This document shows, piece after piece, positions 1 through 6,813 of a stretch of DNA of 64,000 bases. The DNA lies in NCBI RefSeq assembly GCF_037138995.1, contig NZ_JBAXHI010000001.1:186001-250000 (forward strand), read 5' to 3'. The stretch comes from Chlorohelix sp037138995. Its GTDB lineage: Bacteria > Chloroflexota > Chloroflexia > Chloroheliales > Chloroheliaceae. Both the position numbers and the translations under genes were made by a program. How positions within the stretch are numbered: position 1 is the stretch's first letter; the number at the start of each line of letters is the position of its first letter. The notes under the pieces are model-generated. The model made no database searches. It was not told the DNA's origin and worked only from the letters and a program-made list of their open reading frames with translations.

Positions 1-244
1 ATATGGCATTTACCATTTGACCAACACAGGCGTAGCCAGCCGTTACGAATTTGCACAGGAAATTTTTCGCCTGAGCGGACGTAATGTGCCGATTACCCCT
101 ACCAGCTTAAAGGACTTCAAACGTCCTACCCCACCTCTTTACAACAGTGCTCTTAAAAACTTCGCCGCAGCCAGCCTTGGTGTAAAGATGCGCCCTTGGC
201 AAGAAGCATTAGAGCAGTATATCCGGGAAGCAATCCTTAACTAA
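1..244 (+). CDS. rfbD: dTDP-4-dehydrorhamnose reductase, C-terminal end (5' truncated by window)
   Basis: The reading frame is open to the left edge, so only about the last 80 residues are here. The frame entering the window reads GIYHLTNTG followed by VASRYEFAQEIF, which matches the C-terminal part of RmlD/RfbD-type NADPH-dependent reductases (a GxYH..t..G..S..eFA pattern). The later TPTSLKDFKRPTPPLYNSAL segment fits the family's conserved RP.y..L substrate region. These enzymes make dTDP-L-rhamnose for surface polysaccharides, which suits the GNAT and glycosyltransferase genes that follow. The TTG at 17 is an internal Leu codon, not the start. The product could instead be a paralogous SDR-type sugar reductase. 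Confidence 0.8.
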   Translation, partial: YGIYHLTNTGVASRYEFAQEIFRLSGRNVPITPTSLKDFKRPTPPLYNSALKNFAAASLGVKMRPWQEALEQYIREAILN

Positions 245-278
245 ATCAAGCTAAATAGTAGCCAGAAACGAGTGTGGT

Positions 279-1064
279 ATGCGAACGGTAAACTTACATT
301 CTAAAGAGGAAATCGAACACTTCCTGAGAAAAAACCAAGCTTTGCGAGTCTATGAACTAGGCGACCTTGATGATTTTTTCTGGGAAGATACCGAGTGGTA
401 CGGTTTGAAGGAGGATGGGGAGTTACAGCAGGTTTTGCTGCTATATTGTGGCTCAGACCTTCCGGTGTTAATCGGACAGGCGAACGGCAATGTGGCGCAG
501 CTGAGCGAATTGCTGGAAGCCACGCGCCCACGCTTGCCTTCTCGCTTTTACTCTCACCTCAGCCCCGAAGTTGTTACAGTGTTACAAGAGGATTACCAGA
601 TTGAGTATCACGGGGCATACTATAAAATGTCGCTTCAGAATCAGGCACTTTTGGGAAAATATGATAAAGCCCACTTAGTGAAGTTAAGCTGGCAAAATCT
701 GGAAGAAATTGAACAACTTTATATTGAAAGCTACCCGCAGAATGGGTTTGACCCACGCATGCTGGATACCGGATTCTACTATGGCATTTGGAATAATAAC
801 AAGTTGGTAAGTATAGGCGGAGTGCATGTCTATTCGCCACAATATAAAGTAGCGGCGATAGGCAATATAACTACCCACCCGGAATATCGAGGGCGCGGCT
901 TTAGCCTTGGGGTATGTTCTCATATATGCCGCGAGTTGCTTAAAACAGTTGATACCATTGGGCTGAACGTAAAAGCGGACAATCCGGCGGCGTTGGCGGC
1001 TTATCGCAAACTGGGCTTTGAAATTGCCGGAGAATACGCCGAATACACGCTGGAGTTGAAGTGA
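279..1064 (+). CDS. GNAT family N-acetyltransferase
   Basis: This is a 261-residue protein whose C-terminal half (about 165-260) is a GNAT fold. It shows the acetyl-CoA-binding pyrophosphate loop as YRGRGFSLGV, the core strand AAIGNITTHPEYRG, and the terminal NPAALAAYRKLGFE motif typical of FR47-like acetyltransferases. The N-terminal half is not recognised and may be a second, degenerate GNAT-like lobe. The acceptor substrate cannot be read from sequence. The gene lies between rfbD and a GT2 gene and overlaps the latter by 4 nt (GTGA), so it probably belongs to the same polysaccharide operon. An amino-sugar or small-molecule acceptor is possible, but that is inference. Confidence 0.8.
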   Translation: MRTVNLHSKEEIEHFLRKNQALRVYELGDLDDFFWEDTEWYGLKEDGELQQVLLLYCGSDLPVLIGQANGNVAQLSELLEATRPRLPSRFYSHLSPEVVTVLQEDYQIEYHGAYYKMSLQNQALLGKYDKAHLVKLSWQNLEEIEQLYIESYPQNGFDPRMLDTGFYYGIWNNNKLVSIGGVHVYSPQYKVAAIGNITTHPEYRGRGFSLGVCSHICRELLKTVDTIGLNVKADNPAALAAYRKLGFEIAGEYAEYTLELK

Positions 1065-2026
1065 GCTTTACTTATTCTATTATCATACCTAACTACAATG
1101 GGGCAAAGTTGTTGGGAGCATGTCTTGATTCCATCGCCGCACAAACGCGCCAGCCCCTTGAAACGATTGTAGTGGATGATGCCAGCCACGATAATTCGAT
1201 AGAATATCTTACCGAGAATTATTCATGGGTGCGGCTGATAAAACGTGAGCGCAACGGCGGCTTTACTGCCGCTTGCAACAGTGGCTTCGACAAGGCGAAG
1301 GGTGATGTTATGATACTCTTCAACAACGACGCGGAAGCCGCCCCCGGCTGGCTGGAAGCGATTGATTGCGCCTTGCAGCAACGCCCTGAAATTGACATAG
1401 TGGCATGCAAGATAATGCTGCGTGATCGCCCTAATGTTTTCCATGCAGCAGGCGATTTTTACCGGCGCAACGGCGTACCCGGCAATCGGGGAGTGTGGGA
1501 GGAAGACAAAGGACAATTCGATAAAGCAGAAGAGATTTTCGGACCATGTGGCGCGGCGGCTGCCTACAAACGCGAGGCACTGGACGAGGTGCGCCGCGAC
1601 AATGAGGACGGCAAAGTGCTGGACGAAAGCCTGTATATGTATCTCGAAGATGTTGATTTGAACCTACGCATGCACCTGCGCGGCAAACGCTGCCTGTATG
1701 TTCCCGATGCGTTGGTATATCACCAATTGAGCGCGACAGGTGGCGGCAAACGCGCCGCTTATCAGTGTGGGCGTAATTTTCTATTGGTGGCGGTAAAGGA
1801 CTTGCCCGGCGGGGTTTTGCAGAAATGCTTGCCCGGTATAATTAAAGCGCAATTAGGTTACGCCCTAAAATCTCTCCGGTTAATCAGGCTGGATACCGAG
1901 CGAGCGCGTCTGAAAGGGCAATGGCACTCCCTCAAAGCATTGCCGCGCACGTTGCGACAACGCAAACGGGTACAAGCCTCTTGCCGGGTTAGCCGGAATT
2001 ATTTTGAAAAGCTATTGCAGGATTAG
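1061..2026 (+). CDS. glycosyltransferase family 2
   Basis: A 321-residue inverting GT2 enzyme of the rhamnosyltransferase-like type. The N terminus has the GT-A fold strand SIIIPNYNGAKLL, then VVDDASHDNS for nucleotide-sugar binding, and FNNDAEAAPGWLE as the metal-binding DxD-equivalent. The C-terminal half has YLEDVDLNLRMHLRGKR, the usual ED acceptor and catalytic motif. The start is GTG at 1061, inside the stop of the GNAT gene, with GGAG five bases upstream. It transfers a sugar to a growing polysaccharide or glycolipid at the cytoplasmic face of the membrane. The donor is not predictable, though the rfbD neighbour makes dTDP-rhamnose a candidate. Confidence 0.88.
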   Translation: MSFTYSIIIPNYNGAKLLGACLDSIAAQTRQPLETIVVDDASHDNSIEYLTENYSWVRLIKRERNGGFTAACNSGFDKAKGDVMILFNNDAEAAPGWLEAIDCALQQRPEIDIVACKIMLRDRPNVFHAAGDFYRRNGVPGNRGVWEEDKGQFDKAEEIFGPCGAAAAYKREALDEVRRDNEDGKVLDESLYMYLEDVDLNLRMHLRGKRCLYVPDALVYHQLSATGGGKRAAYQCGRNFLLVAVKDLPGGVLQKCLPGIIKAQLGYALKSLRLIRLDTERARLKGQWHSLKALPRTLRQRKRVQASCRVSRNYFEKLLQD

Positions 2027-2031
2027 GCAGT

Positions 2032-3228
2032 TTGAGCAAAAGCAAACCTATTAAAAAAATTCTGGCGATAAAGCTGGCGGATTTGGGGGATACGTTGGCA
2101 ATTACCCCTGCCCTCCGCGCTCTACGCGAGGCTTACCCCGATGCCACCATCGAAGTGTTGACCACCAACGGCGGAGCGGTGTTGGAAGATTTGCCCTATC
2201 TCAACCGGGTAATCTATTTTAACAAATACCTCTTTGACGAACCGCGCCAAGCCTTAAAACCCAATAACCTGTGGGTAGCTTTTCGCTTTTTGCTGAGCCT
2301 GACTCTGGCGCGTTACGATACGGTTATCCTGTTCCACCATCTCACCTTGCGCTTTGGCGTGCTAAAATACGCCGCGTTGCTGCTTTCCACCCTTGCAATG
2401 CGCCGGGTTGGGCTAGATAACGGGCGAGGTTGGTTTTTAAACCTGAAAATTGCTGATAGGGGCTTCGATGCTGCTACTGAACGAGCGTACTGGCTGGAAG
2501 TGGTTAGCATGCTGGGAGCTAAAAGCGATAATACACGCCCGGAAATCCCCTTGAATGAGAAGCATTACCGGATAGCTTCCGAACTGCGCGACTCAATTAT
2601 AAGTCAAGAGCAAACCCTACTAGTGGCAATTCACCCTGGCAGCGGTGGCTACAGTCTGGCAAGACGTTGGCAACCGTCTGGATTTGCGGGGGTGGCAGAT
2701 GCGCTGGTAGAGCGGTTTGGCACTAAAATTGCTCTAGTGGGCGGTTTGGAAGAACATGAACTTTGCGAACAAGTAATAAAGCAAATGCGCTTTTCAGATA
2801 ACGCCGTAAATCTGGCGGGTAAAACAGGGGTACGTGAAGTTACCGCCTTCCTCGGCATGTGCGACCTTTTTATCGGCAATGATGCTGGACTGATGCACTT
2901 AGCGGCAACCGTAGGCGCACCGCTAGTTGGGATATTCGGACCAACCAATCCGCAAGCGTGGCAACCATACGGCACACAGGGGCATGAACTGGAAAGCGAA
3001 ACAAAAGCAAGGCGCAGCGGGTCTATCATTGTGAGAGCAGAGCTTGAGCTACCTTGCCGCCCTTGTCTGTATCGGGGCATGGAACTGGGAAGCCGCACCG
3101 GATGCGCCCCTCGCCCCTGCCTGAGTGAAATCAAAGTGGAACAGGTAGTAGCAGCAGCGCAAGCTCAACTTGAAAAACATCTTCAAGTTTCTATGAAACC
3201 TGATGCCCAAACCAGCGTATATAGCTGA
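2032..3228 (+). CDS. glycosyltransferase family 9 (heptosyltransferase-like)
   Basis: This 398-residue protein has the GT9/WaaF N-terminal signature KILAIKLADLGDTLAITPALRALR and the C-terminal FLGMCDLFIGNDAGLMHLAATVGAP..GIFGPTNP block that binds the nucleotide sugar. A Cys-containing segment, ELPCRPCLYRGMELGSRTGC, resembles the CxxC region often seen in this family outside Proteobacteria. It starts at TTG 2032, five bases after the GT2 stop. It ends the surface-glycan operon. Classical members add heptose to LPS core, but here the substrate is unknown. Confidence 0.88.
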   Translation: MSKSKPIKKILAIKLADLGDTLAITPALRALREAYPDATIEVLTTNGGAVLEDLPYLNRVIYFNKYLFDEPRQALKPNNLWVAFRFLLSLTLARYDTVILFHHLTLRFGVLKYAALLLSTLAMRRVGLDNGRGWFLNLKIADRGFDAATERAYWLEVVSMLGAKSDNTRPEIPLNEKHYRIASELRDSIISQEQTLLVAIHPGSGGYSLARRWQPSGFAGVADALVERFGTKIALVGGLEEHELCEQVIKQMRFSDNAVNLAGKTGVREVTAFLGMCDLFIGNDAGLMHLAATVGAPLVGIFGPTNPQAWQPYGTQGHELESETKARRSGSIIVRAELELPCRPCLYRGMELGSRTGCAPRPCLSEIKVEQVVAAAQAQLEKHLQVSMKPDAQTSVYS

Positions 3229-3289
3229 GATGAGCGGGAAAATTCCCCAATGTTTGGAATTATTATCTATAGCAATGGCTTTCCAAATT

Positions 3290-3298
3290 TGCTAAAAT
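3290..3298 (+). promoter_or_regulatory. extended -10 promoter candidate for pspA-like gene
   Basis: TGCTAAAAT at 3290-3298 is one base from the extended -10 form TGCTATAAT that recurs at 5715, 15787 and 22987 ahead of other plus-strand genes. There is no good -35 box. Downstream, a hairpin with GGACGT/ACGTCC arms lies at 3344-3362 in the 5' leader. Confidence 0.4.
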
Positions 3299-3422
3299 AT
3301 GAAAGCACGTGCGTTAAACTGGAAAAACAAACGGAAGGCATAAGGACGTACCCGGCACGTCCATACAGCTATTCCCGTAGTAATAATTAATAATAATCTA
3401 AAAGCTTTTAGAGGAGGCTGAA

Positions 3423-4100
3423 ATGGGCATTCTCGACCGAATTTCTACTATTCTCCGTTCGAACATCAATTCGGCGCTTGATAAAGCCGAAAACCCGGAA
3501 AAGATGCTCGACCAAATCATCCGGGACATGTCGAGCGCAATTGAGGAAGCAAAGGGGCAGGTTGCTGGAGTTATAGCGCAGGAAAAACAGACCGAAGCCG
3601 AAATGAACAGTAATTTGCGCCAGTCGCAAGAATGGTCGGATCGGGCGGAAAAAGCGGTTAAAGCAGGTCGGGATGACCTTGCGCGTGAAGCATTGCGTCG
3701 CAAAAAAGACCTTGAAGGAATCGCTACTACTTACAAGCAGCAATTTGATACCCAGCACCAGATGAGCCAGCAGTTGCGAACCCAACTCGATGCGCTTATT
3801 CGTAAATATGAAGATTCGGTGCGAAACCGCGATGTGATGTTGGCACGCTATCGCACTGCTCAGGCGCAGCAACAAATCAACAAGCAAATGTCAGCGATGA
3901 GCGGTTTGGATCACAGCAGCGAAATTGGACGCATGGATCGCCGCATTCGCGAGATGGAAGCCCGCTCCTCTGCCGAAGCCGAACTCAACAAGGGCAGTAG
4001 CACGCTAGAAGACCAGTTCGCGCAGCTTGATGCCACCGATGACATGGACGATGATTTGAAAGCCCTCAAATCCAAAATGGGCATGGGTGGTAACGCCTAG
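3423..4100 (+). CDS. pspA: PspA/IM30 (Vipp1) family membrane-stress protein
   Basis: A 225-residue, almost wholly alpha-helical protein that opens with MGILDRISTILRSNINSALDKAE and continues with PEKMLDQIIRDM, the amphipathic helix and first coiled-coil segment of PspA/IM30 proteins. The coiled coil runs to about residue 190 with LRRKKDLE and RMDRRIREME motifs. The end is acidic. Family members form ESCRT-III-like rings or rods on the inner face of the cytoplasmic membrane and repair or protect it. A strong ribosome-binding site (GAGGAGG) lies seven bases before ATG 3423. The gene appears monocistronic, with its own promoter candidate and a hairpin terminator just after it. Confidence 0.9.
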   Translation: MGILDRISTILRSNINSALDKAENPEKMLDQIIRDMSSAIEEAKGQVAGVIAQEKQTEAEMNSNLRQSQEWSDRAEKAVKAGRDDLAREALRRKKDLEGIATTYKQQFDTQHQMSQQLRTQLDALIRKYEDSVRNRDVMLARYRTAQAQQQINKQMSAMSGLDHSSEIGRMDRRIREMEARSSAEAELNKGSSTLEDQFAQLDATDDMDDDLKALKSKMGMGGNA

Positions 4101-4131
4101 TACCCATCCTAAACAAAACATCCGTTTCAGG

Positions 4132-4161
4132 CAAGGGGCGGCTTAAGCCCCTTGTTTTTTT
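4132..4161 (+). terminator. rho-independent terminator of pspA
   Basis: Perfect 8-bp stem CAAGGGGC / GCCCCTTG at 4132-4139 and 4147-4154 with a 7-base loop, followed on the plus strand by seven T. It lies 31 bases after the pspA stop. Confidence 0.9.
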
Positions 4162-5632
4162 ATTTTAACGCTGCTTTGAGTTTATTCAGTTCCAGCGTAT
4201 TGAGTATATCAGAGGCACGCGCCGCGCCCCTTCGTGCCGTCAAAACCCCGTATTCAAGGTGCGCCAATGCTTGAGGTGAATGCGCCCCGCTTGAAATCAC
4301 CAATTTAGCCTTTTCTTCCAACGCTTGCCGGATATGCTCCGATTTCAGGTCAAGGCGATCAGGATTGCCATTAATTTCAAGGACAGTACCTGTCTCACGC
4401 GCTGCCACAAAGATTTTCAGCATGAAAAGGTCAGCGGGTTCACGCAAGTTCAAAATTCGTCCGGTGGGGTGCGCCACTATATCTACATGTGGATTTTGCA
4501 TGGCTTTGATTAAGCGTTCGGTAATTTGCTTGCGTTCTTGGTGTAAGCCGGAATGTATAGCCGCAATCACAATTTCCAGTTGCGAAAGTATCTCGTCCGG
4601 CAGCGAAAGTGTACCATTGGGCAAAATTTCCACTTCCGCGCCCCATAGCAAGCTAAAGTTATAGCCCTCTTGCGCCAATACATCGTTTACCCTGAAAATC
4701 GCGGCGCGTTGTTGGAGCAACTTATCAAGATTCGTACTTTGCCCGGCGTGGTCTGCCAGTAACAGGTAGCGATAGCTCCTTTTTGCCGCAGCACGCGATA
4801 TTTCCTCGATAGAGGCGCTACCGTTACCCCAATTTGAGTGAGCATGTAAATCGCCCTTGATTTCCGCGAGCGTTACCAAATCAAGCGACATTTCACCCTT
4901 CTGGATAGCTTCTATTTCGCCGTTGCCGTTACACAATTCGGACGGGATGTAGGGCAAGCCCAGATAGCGAAAAACCTCAGCCTCATCTTTGGCTGGCCAA
5001 ACGTCATCCCGTTTCAGAAAACCGCCCAGACTGAGTTCGTAGCCGTATTTGTAAGCAAAATTACGCAACTGGGCGCGGTGTTCATTTGTGCCGGTAGTAA
5101 GCACCCATGCTGTAGCGAATTGCTCAGGGAAGCAAGTTATAAACTCTAGTCTAAGACCGTTTTGCAAAGTTACATCAGCTTTGTAATCCCGGCGCTTTCG
5201 CACCTCGACAATTTCAGGCAATTTCAGGAAAGCTTCAAGGGTATCGTAGGTATCGTTGCTTACCGCAATCAAGCTAACCTGTTCCACCAGTTCTTCGGCA
5301 CGGCGCAAGGCTCCGGTAACTTCAATACGCACAATGTTGGAATCAAGCGCACTTATTTTTTCGGCAAATTCTCTTGCACGTGCCAACGCAGAACCTAGCG
5401 ACATACTCTTGGTTGCTTGCCAACGTTCCAAATTCTGTTTTAATTCGTGCAGGTCGAGGTCGGGCAACATTTCCAAACGCCCCTCCTGTAACGCTTCAAA
5501 CAATTCAGTCGCGCCAAGTATTCCCGCTTTTTGTTCGAGCATGGCAGCAACGTTCTGGCGGATACCGGGCAAAACGCTCAAGGGCAAGGGTTCGTTTGTA
5601 TTTATATTTTCGAAATTATTATCATTATTCAT
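4160..5632 (-). CDS. PolX-like DNA polymerase/PHP protein with degraded active sites
   Basis: A 490-residue protein with the layout of bacterial PolX: a helix-hairpin-helix-like N terminus (about 15-75), a nucleotidyltransferase palm/thumb (about 85-230) and a C-terminal PHP domain (about 258-480). The palm alignment VTGALRRAEELVEQVSLIAV lines up with the GS..RRG..GDIDIL motif, but the two catalytic Asp are Q118 and S120, and the third is E163. In the PHP domain H263, H265, D294-H295, E333, H360, H388 and H451 remain, but the SDG Asp is N270 and the final DAH Asp is G449. Usual length is about 570. The start is ATG 5632 because AGGAG sits eight bases upstream; a longer frame to 5662 lacks one. 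Probably not an active polymerase; a structural or DNA-end-binding role is inference. Confidence 0.8.
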   Translation of the reverse strand: MNNDNNFENINTNEPLPLSVLPGIRQNVAAMLEQKAGILGATELFEALQEGRLEMLPDLDLHELKQNLERWQATKSMSLGSALARAREFAEKISALDSNIVRIEVTGALRRAEELVEQVSLIAVSNDTYDTLEAFLKLPEIVEVRKRRDYKADVTLQNGLRLEFITCFPEQFATAWVLTTGTNEHRAQLRNFAYKYGYELSLGGFLKRDDVWPAKDEAEVFRYLGLPYIPSELCNGNGEIEAIQKGEMSLDLVTLAEIKGDLHAHSNWGNGSASIEEISRAAAKRSYRYLLLADHAGQSTNLDKLLQQRAAIFRVNDVLAQEGYNFSLLWGAEVEILPNGTLSLPDEILSQLEIVIAAIHSGLHQERKQITERLIKAMQNPHVDIVAHPTGRILNLREPADLFMLKIFVAARETGTVLEINGNPDRLDLKSEHIRQALEEKAKLVISSGAHSPQALAHLEYGVLTARRGAARASDILNTLELNKLKAALK

Positions 5633-5695
5633 AACCAATCTCCTGAATGAGAAACTATACAACCATTGTATGTTAGCATACGTGGCGTATTCTGG

Positions 5696-5723
5696 TTGTT
5701 ATTTTCAAGCTGTTTGCTATAAT
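5696..5723 (+). promoter_or_regulatory. sigma-70-type promoter for pseudokinase gene
   Basis: TTGTTA at 5696-5701, a 16-bp spacer, and TATAAT at 5718-5723 preceded by TG (extended -10). The predicted transcript starts about 40 bases before the kinase-like gene. Confidence 0.6.
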
Positions 5724-5770
5724 CTTAATTAGACATAGCAAAAATTTTAATAATACATTGGGTTGAAGAA

Positions 5771-6742
5771 GTGATTAATACGCTAATTGGAGAACATTTT
5801 TTAATAGAACAAGAGTTGGGGCGAGACCAGTTTGGTCTGGTTTATATGGGGCGAGATACGCGCTGGAGCAAGGAAACCAAAGCGGTAGCAATTCGCATAC
5901 TGGATCAAAGGCTCTGTATGTTACCGGGATTTGCGGAAAGGTTCGCAGAAATTGCCCCCAAATTGGCAAGTTGGGATCAGATTTATATAAACCGAATACT
6001 GGCACAGGGCGTTAGCCGAGATGTACAAAGCGGCACAACCCTTCATTATCTCGTAAATGAACCGCCCGGAACTGAAACTCTTTACACCTATGTTCAGAGA
6101 GTGCGCTCCCAACTTTCGCCCGAACTAATAGCAGTTTTAATTGAGCAAATTGCCGCCGCACTGGAATATGCCAACCGCCAGAATATCCTACATGGCAACC
6201 TAAACCTGTGGAATATTACCATGCGTGAAAGAAGTGGCGCTGCCAGCATCGAGGTTGCAGATTTCGGACTGGTGCAGTTGCTTACGCCTTTTACCCAAAA
6301 AGAGCAGGAGCAAATGATTGGCTGGAAAGTACCGGCTGGTATTCCTGAATTTATCGCGCCGGAAAGGTTCAGGGGTGAACCACCCGCCAAATCCAATGAT
6401 GTGTACGATTTTGGAGTGATTCTCTACTTTATCCTGAGCGGACGTTATCCCTTCACCGGCACTTACGAGCAATTGATATTGGCGCACAGTTACCAGAATC
6501 CACCATCACTGGGTCCGCTAGTGCCGCATGGACCTGAAATCCACACTATGATGATTCGATTGCTCTCCAAAGCCCCCCTTGACCGTATGAGCGTGCAGGA
6601 CGTGTGTATCCGTTATCGCCAGATAAACAACTTGCCTCGCACGATGCTGCCAATATTCGACTCTCATAATCCCCTGCCGGTTCCACCCCCTAAAGATAGT
6701 GGCGACATGAAGAAAAAAAGCGGATGGTTCGGTCGGTCATAG
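5771..6742 (+). CDS. serine/threonine protein kinase-like protein (predicted pseudokinase)
   Basis: A 323-residue soluble protein with a full bacterial Hanks-type kinase layout: glycine-rich loop GRDQFGLVY (17-25), catalytic loop region at 141-148, DFG at 164-166, APERFRG in the activation segment, and DVYDFGVILYFILSGRYPF in the C-lobe. Two residues essential for phosphotransfer are changed: the VAIK lysine is Arg42, and the HRD motif reads HGN so the catalytic Asp is Asn143. Mg-binding N148 and D164 remain, so it may still bind ATP. There is no transmembrane segment or PASTA domain; the C terminus is Pro-rich then basic. The start is GTG 5771. It converges on clpC. Confidence 0.85.
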   Translation: MINTLIGEHFLIEQELGRDQFGLVYMGRDTRWSKETKAVAIRILDQRLCMLPGFAERFAEIAPKLASWDQIYINRILAQGVSRDVQSGTTLHYLVNEPPGTETLYTYVQRVRSQLSPELIAVLIEQIAAALEYANRQNILHGNLNLWNITMRERSGAASIEVADFGLVQLLTPFTQKEQEQMIGWKVPAGIPEFIAPERFRGEPPAKSNDVYDFGVILYFILSGRYPFTGTYEQLILAHSYQNPPSLGPLVPHGPEIHTMMIRLLSKAPLDRMSVQDVCIRYRQINNLPRTMLPIFDSHNPLPVPPPKDSGDMKKKSGWFGRS

Positions 6743-6766
6743 ATATAGTTTCTCAATAAACTAAAC

Positions 6767-6798
6767 AAAAAAAAGCCCCCTCCTTGAGCGGAAGGGGC
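6767..6798 (-). terminator. terminator of clpC
   Basis: Hairpin 6775-6798, 9-bp stem with one mismatch and GCCCC/GGGGC at the base. On the minus strand it is followed by eight T (complement of 6767-6774). It sits between the convergent clpC and pseudokinase genes and could also slow plus-strand transcription. Confidence 0.8.
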
Positions 6799-6813
6799 AA
6801 GAGCGAGTTTTTT

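Noticed and set aside
5256..5732. 158-codon ORF antisense to the PolX-like gene
   Set aside because: Opposes a protein with clear PolX/PHP homology and has no independent signals.
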